A stretch of 40,641 nucleotides of DNA from an uncultured Lachnospiraceae bacterium (GCA_947626915.1 CANQUA010000106.1:1-40641), one strand, 5' to 3'; shown: positions 8,715 to 17,463, counted from the first letter of the stretch. Numbers and translations are program-made. Notes: generated by a model not told the origin, from the sequence alone.

Positions 8715-8948
8715 TAAGCCGTGCCGGTCTCGAAAAACCCTGCGGTTCACCTCGGCCGCGGTCGTTCGCCCTATAAATCCGGTGCCCGGGGGGAACCGTC
8801 TGCAGGCAGCCGTTTCTCCAGCCGCGGTCTTTGTACTTTTCTTATAAACCGTGCCGGTCTTGTAAAATCTGCGCTTCACCTCGGTCGCGGTCGTTCGTCC
8901 TATAAATCCGGTGTTTGGGAAAATCGTCTGCAGGCAGCTGTTTCACCA
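8715..8948 (-). repeat. Duplicated 105-bp unit in the leader of the ABC genes
   Basis: Unit A (8715-8820) and unit B (8845-8948) are imperfect direct repeats with a 130-base period. Shared blocks on the plus strand include CCGTGCCGGTCT, GCGGTCGTTCG, TATAAATCCGGTG and GTCTGCAGGCAG. Both lie between the candidate promoter at 9001-9029 and the ATPase start, so they would be in the 5' untranslated leader. Confidence 0.8.
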
Positions 8949-9000
8949 TCTTCCGGATTTGCACGGCTTATTACCTTTGCGAATATTACCCTTTACGAAT

Positions 9001-9029
9001 AGTATAACGGAAATGCCGGATCGTTTGTA
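9001..9029 (-). promoter_or_regulatory. Candidate promoter of the Bce-like ABC genes
   Basis: On the minus strand TATACT (9001-9006) is separated by 17 bases from a poor -35, TACAAA (9024-9029). A partial dyad TTAGAA-CT-TCGTAA (9040-9053) lies just upstream, where an activator of OmpR type would bind. A weak -35 is expected of a regulator-dependent promoter. The leader would be about 300 bases long. Confidence 0.45.
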
Positions 9030-9077
9030 TCGGGTTTTCTTACGAAGTTCTAACAAAAATGAAAGAAGTGCAGAGTA

Positions 9078-10091
9078 TCAGCCCTGCACCTGACGGATGA
9101 GATCGTTGATATGGAAAGAAAGCCTGAAAATGGTTTCCTCATCGGAAGCTGCCGACAGTCCGATCCCCAGCTTATCACACAGGCGTCTGCACAGATAAAG
9201 CCCAATGCCTGTCGCGGCCTGTGAGGCGCTTCGCCCGTTTTCCCCGGTGAAGCCCTTCTCAAATATACGGGGGAGGTCGCTGTCAGTAATACCCACGCCG
9301 TTGTCTGCGATACACAGCGACACTTCGTTTCCGCTCTGCTCCGCAAAAAAGCGGATCCGCGGCGATTCCGCGCGGTATTTGACCGCATTGACAATGATCT
9401 GGTTCAGGATAAAGCACAGCCATTTTTCATCGGAATAGACGCAGTCGTCCGTTTCCGTTAAGACGATCTGCACGTTGTACTGACGGAGCAGATACCGGTT
9501 TTCCGCGATCGCCCGATGGACCGCATCGAAAAGGCGGATCTCCCGCACGAGATAATCCTTTTCCGGATGTTCGCTTCTGGCATAAAACAGGGCCTGCTCC
9601 GTATAGCGGTTTATCTGCTCAAGCTCCACGAGCAGGTCGCTTGAAAATTCCGTTTTGTGGTTTTCACAGATCAGTTTCATGGCGGTGATGGGCGTTTTGA
9701 TTTCATGGATCCACTGTTCGATGTATTCCCTGTAATCGGCCTGCTCGCGATTGGCCTCGCTGACCTGCTCCAGCATGGATTTTCCCGACAGCTTCAGAAG
9801 TCGGTAAAACACCTGATCGTCGGCCCGGGCGGGGCGCTCCATCACTTCCGGAAGCAGATATCGTTCTTCGAGCTGGTCCGCCAAATTTAAAAGTTTATCC
9901 ATCTGGGACTTTCTGTGAAAATATGTCCCTGCCAGACACGCGGCCAAAACCGCTCCCCAGACAGATAAGATCAGGATCAGGCTGTCGCGGTTGATCCCAT
10001 TCAACAAGAGGAAAACGGTCAGCGCCGCCATGCCGGCGCCGTTCAGAAGGAGGAGCGGCAGTTTCTGTTTCCAGTATAATTTCCCGTTCAT
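9078..10091 (-). CDS. BceS-type intramembrane-sensing histidine kinase
   Basis: A 337-residue kinase with two N-terminal TM helices (about 10-31 and 37-57) separated by only a few residues. It lacks a sensory outer domain, which is the hallmark of intramembrane-sensing BceS-like kinases. The dimerisation/phospho-acceptor motif is QWIHEIKTPITAMK (H129); the HATPase domain has NQIIVNAVKY, DNGVGI and the G2-like ATGIGLYL. Its ATG overlaps the regulator stop by four bases (ATGA). Such kinases take their signal from the cognate BceAB transporter, encoded immediately downstream here. Confidence 0.9.
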   Translation of the reverse strand: MNGKLYWKQKLPLLLLNGAGMAALTVFLLLNGINRDSLILILSVWGAVLAACLAGTYFHRKSQMDKLLNLADQLEERYLLPEVMERPARADDQVFYRLLKLSGKSMLEQVSEANREQADYREYIEQWIHEIKTPITAMKLICENHKTEFSSDLLVELEQINRYTEQALFYARSEHPEKDYLVREIRLFDAVHRAIAENRYLLRQYNVQIVLTETDDCVYSDEKWLCFILNQIIVNAVKYRAESPRIRFFAEQSGNEVSLCIADNGVGITDSDLPRIFEKGFTGENGRSASQAATGIGLYLCRRLCDKLGIGLSAASDEETIFRLSFHINDLIRQVQG

Positions 10092-10759
10092 ATAAAGTAC
10101 CCCTGCCGGTGCCTGGTCTTAATGAAATCATGCAGGCCGATCGAGGCCAGCTTGTCACGGATCCGGTTGACATTTACACTCAAAGCGTTATCGTCTACAT
10201 AGAGTTGATTATCCCAAAGAAAATCGATCAGGTCATTTCGCGGGCAGATTTTCCCTGCGTTCTTATAGAGATAATACAGGATCTTCAGCTCGTTTTTGGT
10301 GAGATCGATCTGCTGCCCGTTAAATTCGAGCCTGCCGCTTTCCAGGTGCAGACAGGTATTCTGATACGGCAGGACGTCCTGATGGCCGGCCGAATAGGCC
10401 CGTTTCAGAAGCGAGGCAATTTTGGCCAACAAAATGGCCCTGTTGTACGGTTTCGTTATATAGGCGTCTCCGCCCAGCATGATGCTGTTCAGTTCGTCCA
10501 TATCCGTATTGGAGCTCGTCACGAAAACAATGGGGACATCGGAAAACGTGCGGATTTCGGAACACAGGGAAAAACCGTCTGTACCAGGCAGCTTGATATC
10601 CAACAGGATGAGATGGGGAGCCTGCTTTTTAACTTCGGTGATGGTTTCGGAGAAATCCGAGACCGCTGCCGCGTCATAGCCGTTCCCGCAGAGCATATTT
10701 TTTAATTCCGTGCGTATCACGGGATCATCCTCAAGGATCATGATTTTATATACGGCCAT
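10088..10759 (-). CDS. OmpR/BceR-family response regulator
   Basis: 223 residues from ATG 10759, chosen because GGAGG precedes it; the in-frame upstream extension is overlapped by the small HTH gene. Receiver domain: acidic pocket ILEDDP, phospho-acceptor Asp in LILLDIKLPGTDG, the SSN switch and the TKPY lysine. The C-terminal winged helix has LTKNELKILYYLY, ALSVNVNRIRDKL and a final RQGYF, as in BceR/OmpR proteins. It is translationally coupled to the kinase. The likely target is the promoter of the ABC genes at about 9.0 kb. Confidence 0.9.
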   Translation of the reverse strand: MAVYKIMILEDDPVIRTELKNMLCGNGYDAAAVSDFSETITEVKKQAPHLILLDIKLPGTDGFSLCSEIRTFSDVPIVFVTSSNTDMDELNSIMLGGDAYITKPYNRAILLAKIASLLKRAYSAGHQDVLPYQNTCLHLESGRLEFNGQQIDLTKNELKILYYLYKNAGKICPRNDLIDFLWDNQLYVDDNALSVNVNRIRDKLASIGLHDFIKTRHRQGYFI

Positions 10760-10940
10760 TTTTGGATTGCCTCCCTGCCTTTGTTCTGCCGTCAATCGGC
10801 TTTTCCACGGCCTTGGGTATCAGCCGCATATTCTCAAACTTTGCAATGCCCGGTATACGGGATTCTTTGCATAGCTTTTGCACCCGTTTTCCTGAAATGC
10901 TCCATTTTCCTGCCGCTTCGGCGCAAGACCTGTATTCCAT
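10746..10940 (-). CDS. Small excisionase/MerR-like HTH_17 protein
   Basis: 64 residues. MEYRSCAEAAGKWSISGKRV is a MerR/excisionase-type helix-turn-helix; RVQKLCKESRIPG is the recognition segment and IPKAVEKPIDGRTK a basic tail. This arrangement is typical of the short DNA-binding proteins of Firmicutes that resemble HTH_17. It overlaps the regulator start by 14 bases in another frame, so the two are probably co-transcribed and coupled. The Shine-Dalgarno is weak (GGTGGG close to the ATG). The usual tryptophan-containing stretch before IPK is altered (FENMRL). Its role in the cassette is unknown. Confidence 0.6.
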   Translation of the reverse strand: MEYRSCAEAAGKWSISGKRVQKLCKESRIPGIAKFENMRLIPKAVEKPIDGRTKAGRQSKNGRI

Positions 10941-10975
10941 AACCCACCGGTTGCTTCATTGAAAGGATTGATATT

Positions 10976-11004
10976 ATTATATATGGCGCGGCGAACAAAA
11001 GCAA
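10976..11004 (-). promoter_or_regulatory. Promoter of the HTH-RR-HK operon
   Basis: On the minus strand TATAAT (10976-10981) has a 17-base spacer to TTGCTT (10999-11004). It lies 35 bases upstream of the HTH start codon. Confidence 0.6.
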
Positions 11005-11027
11005 CAGCCGGACGTATGATTCTGAAA

Positions 11028-11118
11028 GACGATTGTGATTTGGGGCGGAGCCATACAGAAATTTTTTGATGCGGAAGCAGCAGAGATCAGGAGTGCAGAA
11101 TATCGCAATATTATGACG
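11028..11118 (+). repeat. Right copy of the ~100-bp direct repeat
   Basis: Matches 5625-5730 as described there. This copy has one open plus-strand frame across it (TIVIWGGAIQKFF, then FDAEAAEIRSAEYRNIMTR), which supports derivation from a lost gene. It ends seven bases before the hsd promoter. Confidence 0.75.
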
Positions 11119-11124
11119 AGAACG

Positions 11125-11153
11125 TTGAAAGAAGTGATTATTTATTATATAAT
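11125..11153 (+). promoter_or_regulatory. Strong sigma-A-type promoter of hsdRMS
   Basis: TTGAAA (11125-11130), 17-base spacer, TATAAT (11148-11153). It is followed by a leader of about 85 bases and the AAGGAGG of hsdR. Confidence 0.8.
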
Positions 11154-11242
11154 AGCAAATATTTACGATGTTTTGTAAAAAGGAAGGCTGGCAATGACCA
11201 TTTATTGCGGCTTCTCCAATCGGCTATTAAGGAGGGACGAGC

Positions 11243-14200
11243 ATGAAATCAAATTTTGAGTTCTTGAATAGTCATTTCCCTGTACTGGCTAATTTCGGTG
11301 AGTTGGCGGAAAAATACTGCTATTCGGATTCTAATTCGTGCCTGATGAAATTGGGTATGATTGGCGAAACTATTGTAAATTTGATTTTTACCTATGACCG
11401 GTTGAAGCCGCCATATGATAATACTGCCGTTACACGGATTGACACACTTCTGCGGGAAGGGCTGATTACTCGAGATTTATCCGATATTCTTCATGCTCTC
11501 CGAAAAATTCGTAACAAGGCAGCGCATGAAAATTACGCCTCCGTAGAAAAAAGTAAAACGCTGCTCCAGATGGCATACAGCCTGTGTGAGTGGTTTATGC
11601 AGACTTATGGGGACTGGAATTACCGAAGCAGGCCTTTTGTGATGCCCCGGAACGATTCTGCACCTGTTGCAGCCGATAAGCAGGCTGAACAGGAACAAGA
11701 GGAAAAGCTGGTACAGGAAGCAGAGGCTGCTGCTGCGGCTTCTCCTGAAGTGGCGAAAGAAACCCGGAAGCAGCAGGCGGGCAAGGCGGCAAGCCAAAGA
11801 GTACGCACGGAGGCAGAAACCCGCTATCTGATTGATGAACAGCTTCGGAAAGTTGGGTGGGAGGCCGATACAGAAAATCTGCGTTATTCCAAGGGAACCC
11901 GGCCAGCGAAGGGACATAATATCGCAATCGCAGAATGGCCTACGGATTCCACCGTTGGCAGCAAAGGGTATGCAGATTATGCTTTGTTTGTGGATACCCA
12001 GATGGTAGCTATCATAGAAGCCAAAGCGATTCATAAGGACATTCCCTCTGTGATTGACTATCAATGTAAGGATTATTCCAGAAATATTCGGGAGGAAGAT
12101 GCGCAATATCAGATCGACACGTGGGGTAACTACAAAGTGCCGTTTACTTTTGCTACCAACGGAAGGCCTTATCTGGAACAATATGATACGAAAAGCGGTG
12201 TTTGGTTTTTGGATCTGAGGCGGCCCGATTATGCTCCAAAAGCATTAAAGGGCTGGATGAGCCCCACAGGTATTTTGGAGCTGCTGGAAAAAGATATTCA
12301 AACCACGAATCAGGCTTTACAGGATATGCCGTATGATCTTTTGCGGGATAAAGACGGTCTGAATCTGCGAGACTATCAGCTGAAAGCTATTCAGGCGGCC
12401 GAAAAGGCGATTATCAGCGGGCAGCAAAATATTCTTCTGGCAATGGCTACAGGTACAGGCAAAACAAGGACGATTTTAGGCCTGATTTATCGTTTCCTGA
12501 AAACCGAACGCTTCCGCCGGATTTTGTTTCTTGTAGATCGTACCGCATTGGGAGAGCAGGCAGAAGATGTTTTTAAGGAAGTGAAGCTGGAAGATTTAAT
12601 GACCCTTGATGATATTTATAATGTCAAAGGGCTCGATGACAAAACGATTGACCGTGAAACCCGTATTCAGGTGGCAACAGTTCAAAGTATGGTAAAGCGT
12701 ATTCTTTACAATGATGAAGATATGATGCCCGCTGTTTCCGATTATGACCTTGTGATTATCGACGAAGCCCATAGAGGCTACATATTGGATAAGGAGATGG
12801 GCGAGAGCGAGCTGCTTTATCGGGATCAGGCTGATTATCAGAGCAAATATCGCAGTGTCGTTGAATATTTCGATGCCGTAAAAATTGCGCTCACCGCAAC
12901 ACCCGCACTGCAAACCACAGAAATTTTCGGTCAACCCGTGTTCAAATACACTTATCGGGAAGCGGTCATAGAAGGGTATCTGGTAGACCATGACGCACCG
13001 CATGAGATGATTACCAAATTAGGGAAAGACGGGATTCATTACAAAGAGGGAGACACTGTTACCATTTATGACCCTGTTACAGGAGAAATCACCAACAGTG
13101 AACTTCTCTCTGATGAGTTGGATTTTGACATTGACAGCTTCAATCGCCAGGTTATCACAGAGAATTTTAACAGGACGGTCCTTGCCGAAATCGCCCGTGA
13201 TGTTGATCCTGAATCCCCGGAAGAACAAGGGAAAACGCTTATCTATGCGGTGGACGACCAGCACGCCGATATGATTGTCAAAATTTTGAAAGAGATTTAT
13301 TCCCAAACAGGCGTAGATAATGATGCCATTATGAAAATCACGGGCAGTGTCGGAGGAGGTAATAAGAAAAAAATACAGGAGGCGATCAAGCGGTTTAAGA
13401 ATGAACGTTTCCCAAGCATTGCCGTTACGGTTGATCTGCTGACTACCGGAATTGATGTTCCCGAAATCACAACGCTTGTGTTCATGCGCCGTGTGAAATC
13501 CCGTATTCTGTTTGAGCAGATGATGGGACGAGCCACCAGATTATGCCCTGAAATTCACAAGACGCACTTTGAAATTTATGATCCTGTCGGCGTGTATGAT
13601 TCACTGGAAGCTGTCAATACGATGAAACCAGTTGTGGCAAACCCGTCTACTACATTTACTCAGCTGTTAGAGGGGCTGGAAGTGTTGGACGATGAAAAGC
13701 AGGTATGGTATCAGATCAACCAGATTATTGCCAAGCTGCAGCGGAAAAAGCGCAACATGGACAGCAAGACCATGGAACATTTTATCAGTATGACAGGCGG
13801 ACAAGATCCCACTCAATTTATTACGGATATTCAGAAGCGCAAGCCAGAAGATGCCCGAAACCGTCTTCTTGCTTATGCAGATATGTTTAAGATGCTGCAG
13901 ACGGCAAAAGGAAATGGCAGCAATCCCGTGGTAATATCCGATGCAGAGGACGAGCTGTTAGAACACAATAGAGGATATGGCGCTGGCAGCAGGCCGGAAG
14001 ATTATCTGGATGCTTTTGTGACTTATATCAAAACAAATCTCAATGAAATTGCTGCATTAAATATCGTCTGCACCCGCCCGAAAGAGCTGACCAGAGAAAG
14101 CCTGAAATCCTTGCGGCTGACACTGGATCGGGAGGGCTTTACAACACAACAGCTCAATACGGCAATCTCTCAGATGACCAATGAAGATATTGCGGCAGAT

Positions 14201-14509
14201 ATTATCAGTCTGATCCGCCGTTATGCTATTGGCTCTGTGCTCATTTCCCATGAAGCGCGGATCAGGCAGGCGGTAGATAAGCTGAAAAAGGCTCATAGTT
14301 TTTCTAAGCAGGAATTGAACTGGATCGCCAGAATGGAAAAGTATCTGATGGAAGAATCCATCCTGAATATCACTGTCTTTGATGAAGACGGACGCTTCAA
14401 AGCACAAGGCGGTTTCAGTAAAATCAATAAGGTTTTTGGAAATAAATTGGAAAGCATTGTGCTGGAACTCAACGAGTATCTGTACGATGATGGAGGGAGA
14501 ATGGCATGA
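11243..14509 (+). CDS. hsdR: Type I restriction enzyme, R subunit (HsdR)
   Basis: 1088 residues, with AAGGAGG upstream. Domain order: an N-terminal DUF4145-like, HEPN-type helical domain (about 1-125) with RNKAAHE (R90...H95); a charged, Ala/Glu-rich linker (140-185); the HSDR_N nuclease with Asp245 in YADYALF and the EAK motif at 259-261 (PD-(D/E)xK type); then a superfamily-2 helicase/translocase with MATGTGKT (401-408), DEAH (507-510), LTATPA, TGIDVPEI and QMMGRATR; and a C-terminal EcoEI_R-like region. It cleaves and translocates DNA together with HsdM/HsdS. Its stop overlaps the hsdM start by four bases. All visible catalytic motifs are intact, so the system looks functional. Confidence 0.93.
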   Translation: MKSNFEFLNSHFPVLANFGELAEKYCYSDSNSCLMKLGMIGETIVNLIFTYDRLKPPYDNTAVTRIDTLLREGLITRDLSDILHALRKIRNKAAHENYASVEKSKTLLQMAYSLCEWFMQTYGDWNYRSRPFVMPRNDSAPVAADKQAEQEQEEKLVQEAEAAAAASPEVAKETRKQQAGKAASQRVRTEAETRYLIDEQLRKVGWEADTENLRYSKGTRPAKGHNIAIAEWPTDSTVGSKGYADYALFVDTQMVAIIEAKAIHKDIPSVIDYQCKDYSRNIREEDAQYQIDTWGNYKVPFTFATNGRPYLEQYDTKSGVWFLDLRRPDYAPKALKGWMSPTGILELLEKDIQTTNQALQDMPYDLLRDKDGLNLRDYQLKAIQAAEKAIISGQQNILLAMATGTGKTRTILGLIYRFLKTERFRRILFLVDRTALGEQAEDVFKEVKLEDLMTLDDIYNVKGLDDKTIDRETRIQVATVQSMVKRILYNDEDMMPAVSDYDLVIIDEAHRGYILDKEMGESELLYRDQADYQSKYRSVVEYFDAVKIALTATPALQTTEIFGQPVFKYTYREAVIEGYLVDHDAPHEMITKLGKDGIHYKEGDTVTIYDPVTGEITNSELLSDELDFDIDSFNRQVITENFNRTVLAEIARDVDPESPEEQGKTLIYAVDDQHADMIVKILKEIYSQTGVDNDAIMKITGSVGGGNKKKIQEAIKRFKNERFPSIAVTVDLLTTGIDVPEITTLVFMRRVKSRILFEQMMGRATRLCPEIHKTHFEIYDPVGVYDSLEAVNTMKPVVANPSTTFTQLLEGLEVLDDEKQVWYQINQIIAKLQRKKRNMDSKTMEHFISMTGGQDPTQFITDIQKRKPEDARNRLLAYADMFKMLQTAKGNGSNPVVISDAEDELLEHNRGYGAGSRPEDYLDAFVTYIKTNLNEIAALNIVCTRPKELTRESLKSLRLTLDREGFTTQQLNTAISQMTNEDIAADIISLIRRYAIGSVLISHEARIRQAVDKLKKAHSFSKQELNWIARMEKYLMEESILNITVFDEDGRFKAQGGFSKINKVFGNKLESIVLELNEYLYDDGGRMA

Positions 14510-15927
14510 CCACACAAGAAATCGTAGCAAAACTCTGGAAGTTGTGCGATGTCCTGCGGGATGACGGTATTACATACCACCAATATGTGACCGAGCTTAC
14601 CTATATCCTGTTCTTGAAAATGGCGAAGGAAACGAAAGCGGAGAGCCAGATTCCCGAAGCCTACCGATGGGACGCTTTGACTTCTAAAAGCGGGATCGAG
14701 CTGAAAAAGTTTTATAAAGAACTTTTGAACCATCTGGGCGAAAACTGCACGGGCAGAGTGCGGGAAATCTATCAGGGGGCCGCGACCAACATTGACGAAC
14801 CGAAAAATCTGGAAAAGATCATCACAACCATTGACGGGCTGGACTGGTATTCTGCCCGTGAAGAAGGGCTTGGAAACCTGTATGAAGGATTGTTGGAGAA
14901 AAACGCCAGCGAGAAAAAATCCGGTGCGGGTCAATATTTCACGCCCCGTGTGCTGATCGATGTGATGACAAGGCTTGTGAAACCACAGGTTGGCGAACGC
15001 TGCAACGATCCCGCCTGCGGTACATTCGGATTTATGATCGCCGCCCATCAGTATGTGTCAGACCAGACAGACCATTTTTTTGATTTAAATGCAGATATGG
15101 CAGATTTTGAGAGAAAAAAAGCGTTTACAGGCTGTGAGCTCGTCCATGATACCCACCGTCTGGCGCTGATGAATGCCATGCTCCATGATATAGAGGGAGA
15201 GATTATTTTAGGCGATACCTTATCCAATGTGGGGAAAGCCATGAAAGGCTATGATGTTGTCTTGACCAATCCCCCGTTCGGCACAAAAAAAGGCGGCGAA
15301 CGTGCCACCCGTGATGACTTTACTTTCCCCACCAGCAATAAGCAGTTGAACTTCCTGCAGCATATTTACCGCAGCCTGAAAGCGGACGGGAAAGCCCGCG
15401 CCGCCGTGGTGCTTCCGGATAACGTCCTGTTTGCAGACGGTGAAGGTGAGCGGATTCGAGTTGACCTGATGGACAAATGCAACCTGCACACGGTTCTGCG
15501 TCTGCCCACTGGCATTTTCTATGCGCAGGGAGTAAAGACAAACGTACTGTTTTTTACCAGAGGCAAGACCGACAAAGGCAACACGCAGGAAGTGTGGTTC
15601 TATGACCTGCGCACGAATATGCCGTCCTTTGGCAAGACCAATCCGCTGAAGAAAGAGAATTTCGCAGAGTTTGAAGCGGCTTATGAAGCAACAGACCGCC
15701 ATGCCGTAGAAGATGAGCGGTGGAGCGTATTTACCAGAGAGCAGATCGCAGAAAAGGGAAACAGCTTGGATCTTGGACTGATTCGTGATGATTCCATCGT
15801 TGACTATGAAGATTTGCCCGACCCGATTGAAAGCGGTGAAGAAGCCATCGCGCAGTTGGAAGAAGCGGTGGATCTTCTTATGAGCGTTGTGAAGGAATTG
15901 AAGTCGCTGGAAAGCGCAGAGGTGTGA
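14506..15927 (+). CDS. hsdM: Type I DNA adenine-N6 methyltransferase (HsdM)
   Basis: 473 residues. The N-terminal HsdM helical domain (about 1-130) is followed by the methylase domain: QYFTP at 144-148, S-adenosylmethionine-binding motif I as DPACGTFGF (168-176), catalytic motif IV NPPFG (255-259) and a later NVLFFTRG. The more familiar motif I in this family is DPACGTGGF or GTAGF; a Phe at that position is noted, not interpreted. With two copies of HsdM and one HsdS it forms the modification enzyme and, with HsdR, the restriction complex. It starts within the end of hsdR (ATGA) and stops one base before the hsdS start. Confidence 0.93.
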   Translation: MTTQEIVAKLWKLCDVLRDDGITYHQYVTELTYILFLKMAKETKAESQIPEAYRWDALTSKSGIELKKFYKELLNHLGENCTGRVREIYQGAATNIDEPKNLEKIITTIDGLDWYSAREEGLGNLYEGLLEKNASEKKSGAGQYFTPRVLIDVMTRLVKPQVGERCNDPACGTFGFMIAAHQYVSDQTDHFFDLNADMADFERKKAFTGCELVHDTHRLALMNAMLHDIEGEIILGDTLSNVGKAMKGYDVVLTNPPFGTKKGGERATRDDFTFPTSNKQLNFLQHIYRSLKADGKARAAVVLPDNVLFADGEGERIRVDLMDKCNLHTVLRLPTGIFYAQGVKTNVLFFTRGKTDKGNTQEVWFYDLRTNMPSFGKTNPLKKENFAEFEAAYEATDRHAVEDERWSVFTREQIAEKGNSLDLGLIRDDSIVDYEDLPDPIESGEEAIAQLEEAVDLLMSVVKELKSLESAEV

Positions 15928-15928
15928 T

Positions 15929-17302
15929 ATGGCACGGGAGAAGAAAACCGAAAAGGAACTGACGATAGAGGAACGGCTGAAACAGGCCCTTGTTCCAGCA
16001 GAGGAACAGCCGTATTCTGTGCCTGAGAATTGGTGCTGGGTAAGAGGTGCGTTTTTATTTAAGCCTATGGAATCGAAAAGTCCTGTTGGGACTGTGTTTC
16101 GATATATAGATATTGACTCAATTGACAATAAGACGCAACGTGTTCATCAGCCGAAAGTATTGCTTGTCAAGAACGCACCAAGCCGTGCAAATAGAAAAGT
16201 CCACGATGGTGATACATTATTTTCACTTGTTAGGCCTTATTTGAGAAACATTGCATATGTTGATGAATCGCTATCGGATTGCATAGCATCAACAGGCTTT
16301 TATATCTGCACCCCTGTACGGGGATTAGATTCTCACTATTTATTTTATTTAATGCAAAGCGAGTATGTTATAAGTGGCCTTACCTGTTATATGAAAGGTG
16401 ATAATTCGCCATCAATTCGAAAGAGCGATTTAGAATTTTTTGCATATCCATTACCTCCTTTTGATGAGCAACAGCACATTGTTGATCGCATAGAAAGCCT
16501 GTTTGCCAAACTGGACGAGGCAAAAGAAAAAGCGCAGGCCGTGGTAGACGGTTTTGAAACCCGCAAAGAGGCGATTCTGCATAAGGCGTTTACAGGGGAG
16601 CTAACAGCGAAGTGGAGGCAAGAAAATCAAGTCGGAATAGATAGTTGGCAGTGTAAAAAACTATTTGAAATATCATCGCTCCAAACAGGGCTAATGAAAG
16701 GGAAAAGGTATTCTGAGGAAACTGTAATGTTACCATATCTCAGAGTAGCCAATGTACAGGATGGATTTTTGGATTTATCAGAGATCAAAAAAATAGAAGT
16801 TCCGATTAAACAGGCTGAACGCTACAAACTTAAAAATGGAGACGTCCTTTTTACCGAGGGTGGCGATTTTGATAAACTTGGTCGAGGTACTGTGTGGACA
16901 GAGGAAATTGAGAATTGTCTACATCAAAATCATATCTTTGTAGTTCGTCCCGACACAGACCTACTCAATCCGTATTTCCTTTCTTACCAGGCGGGCAGTA
17001 GATATGGAAAACAATATTTTTTAAGTTGTTCCAAACAAACAACTAATTTAGCATCCATTAACTCTACCCAACTAAAAAACTTTCCGACCATTGTTCCGAC
17101 TGTAGGAGAACAAAAAATGATTGTATCAATAATTGACACTCTCCTTGCCAAGGAGCAGCAAGCCAAAGAAACGGCCGAGGCCGTTTTAGACCAAATCGAA
17201 GCCATGAAAAAATCCATCCTCGCCCGCGCTTTTCGCGGAGATCTTGGAACCAATGATCCGGCAGAGGAAAGCGCAGTGGAGCTGCTGAAACAGGCGTTGT
17301 AA
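15929..17302 (+). CDS. hsdS: Type I specificity subunit (HsdS)
   Basis: 457 residues with the standard two-half layout: target-recognition domain 1 (about 25-180), central conserved helices (FDEQQHIVDRIESLFAKLDE and KEAILHKAFTGELTAKWR, about 182-230), target-recognition domain 2 (about 235-390), and distal conserved helices (GEQKMIVSIIDTLL, KKSILARAFRGDLG). Both recognition domains are AT-rich compared with the conserved parts, as is usual for segments exchanged by recombination. The two target half-sites cannot be predicted from sequence alone. No inverted partial hsdS copy and no recombinase is found beside it, so no phase-variable inversion system is evident. Confidence 0.92.
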   Translation: MAREKKTEKELTIEERLKQALVPAEEQPYSVPENWCWVRGAFLFKPMESKSPVGTVFRYIDIDSIDNKTQRVHQPKVLLVKNAPSRANRKVHDGDTLFSLVRPYLRNIAYVDESLSDCIASTGFYICTPVRGLDSHYLFYLMQSEYVISGLTCYMKGDNSPSIRKSDLEFFAYPLPPFDEQQHIVDRIESLFAKLDEAKEKAQAVVDGFETRKEAILHKAFTGELTAKWRQENQVGIDSWQCKKLFEISSLQTGLMKGKRYSEETVMLPYLRVANVQDGFLDLSEIKKIEVPIKQAERYKLKNGDVLFTEGGDFDKLGRGTVWTEEIENCLHQNHIFVVRPDTDLLNPYFLSYQAGSRYGKQYFLSCSKQTTNLASINSTQLKNFPTIVPTVGEQKMIVSIIDTLLAKEQQAKETAEAVLDQIEAMKKSILARAFRGDLGTNDPAEESAVELLKQAL

Positions 17303-17348
17303 TCCTTTCGCATTCGCTATGCAGCCATAAGATTCAAAGTCCCATAAT

Positions 17349-17463
17349 CCGGACATTGCAAGAGAAATCTGGTACTAAAACGGAGAACCGACATGTCCGG
17401 TCGATAAACCGAGCATGGCGGTTCTCCTTGCTGCGCCCTTGTTGGGCAGCTGTCCTATACCAG
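17349..17463. repeat. Nested palindromic element downstream of hsdS
   Basis: A set of interleaved inverted repeats. GGAGAACCG-A-CATG (17382-17395) pairs with CATG-G-CGGTTCTCC (17414-17427), with an inner CGGT/ACCG. CCGGACAT (about 17350) matches ATGTCCGG (17393-17400), giving a competing fold. CTGGTA/TACCAG bracket the whole, with a smaller GCTGC-g-CCC/GGGCAGC hairpin inside. It could terminate the hsd operon, but no good U-tract follows; a dispersed palindromic repeat is the alternative. Confidence 0.55.

Noticed and set aside
8721-9002. 93-codon plus-strand frame across the duplicated leader
   Set aside because: The apparent internal peptide repeat is just the DNA duplication; no start signal and no similarity.
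15929-17302. Phase-variable hsdS inversion system
   Set aside because: Only one hsdS is present, with no inverted partial copy and no neighbouring recombinase.
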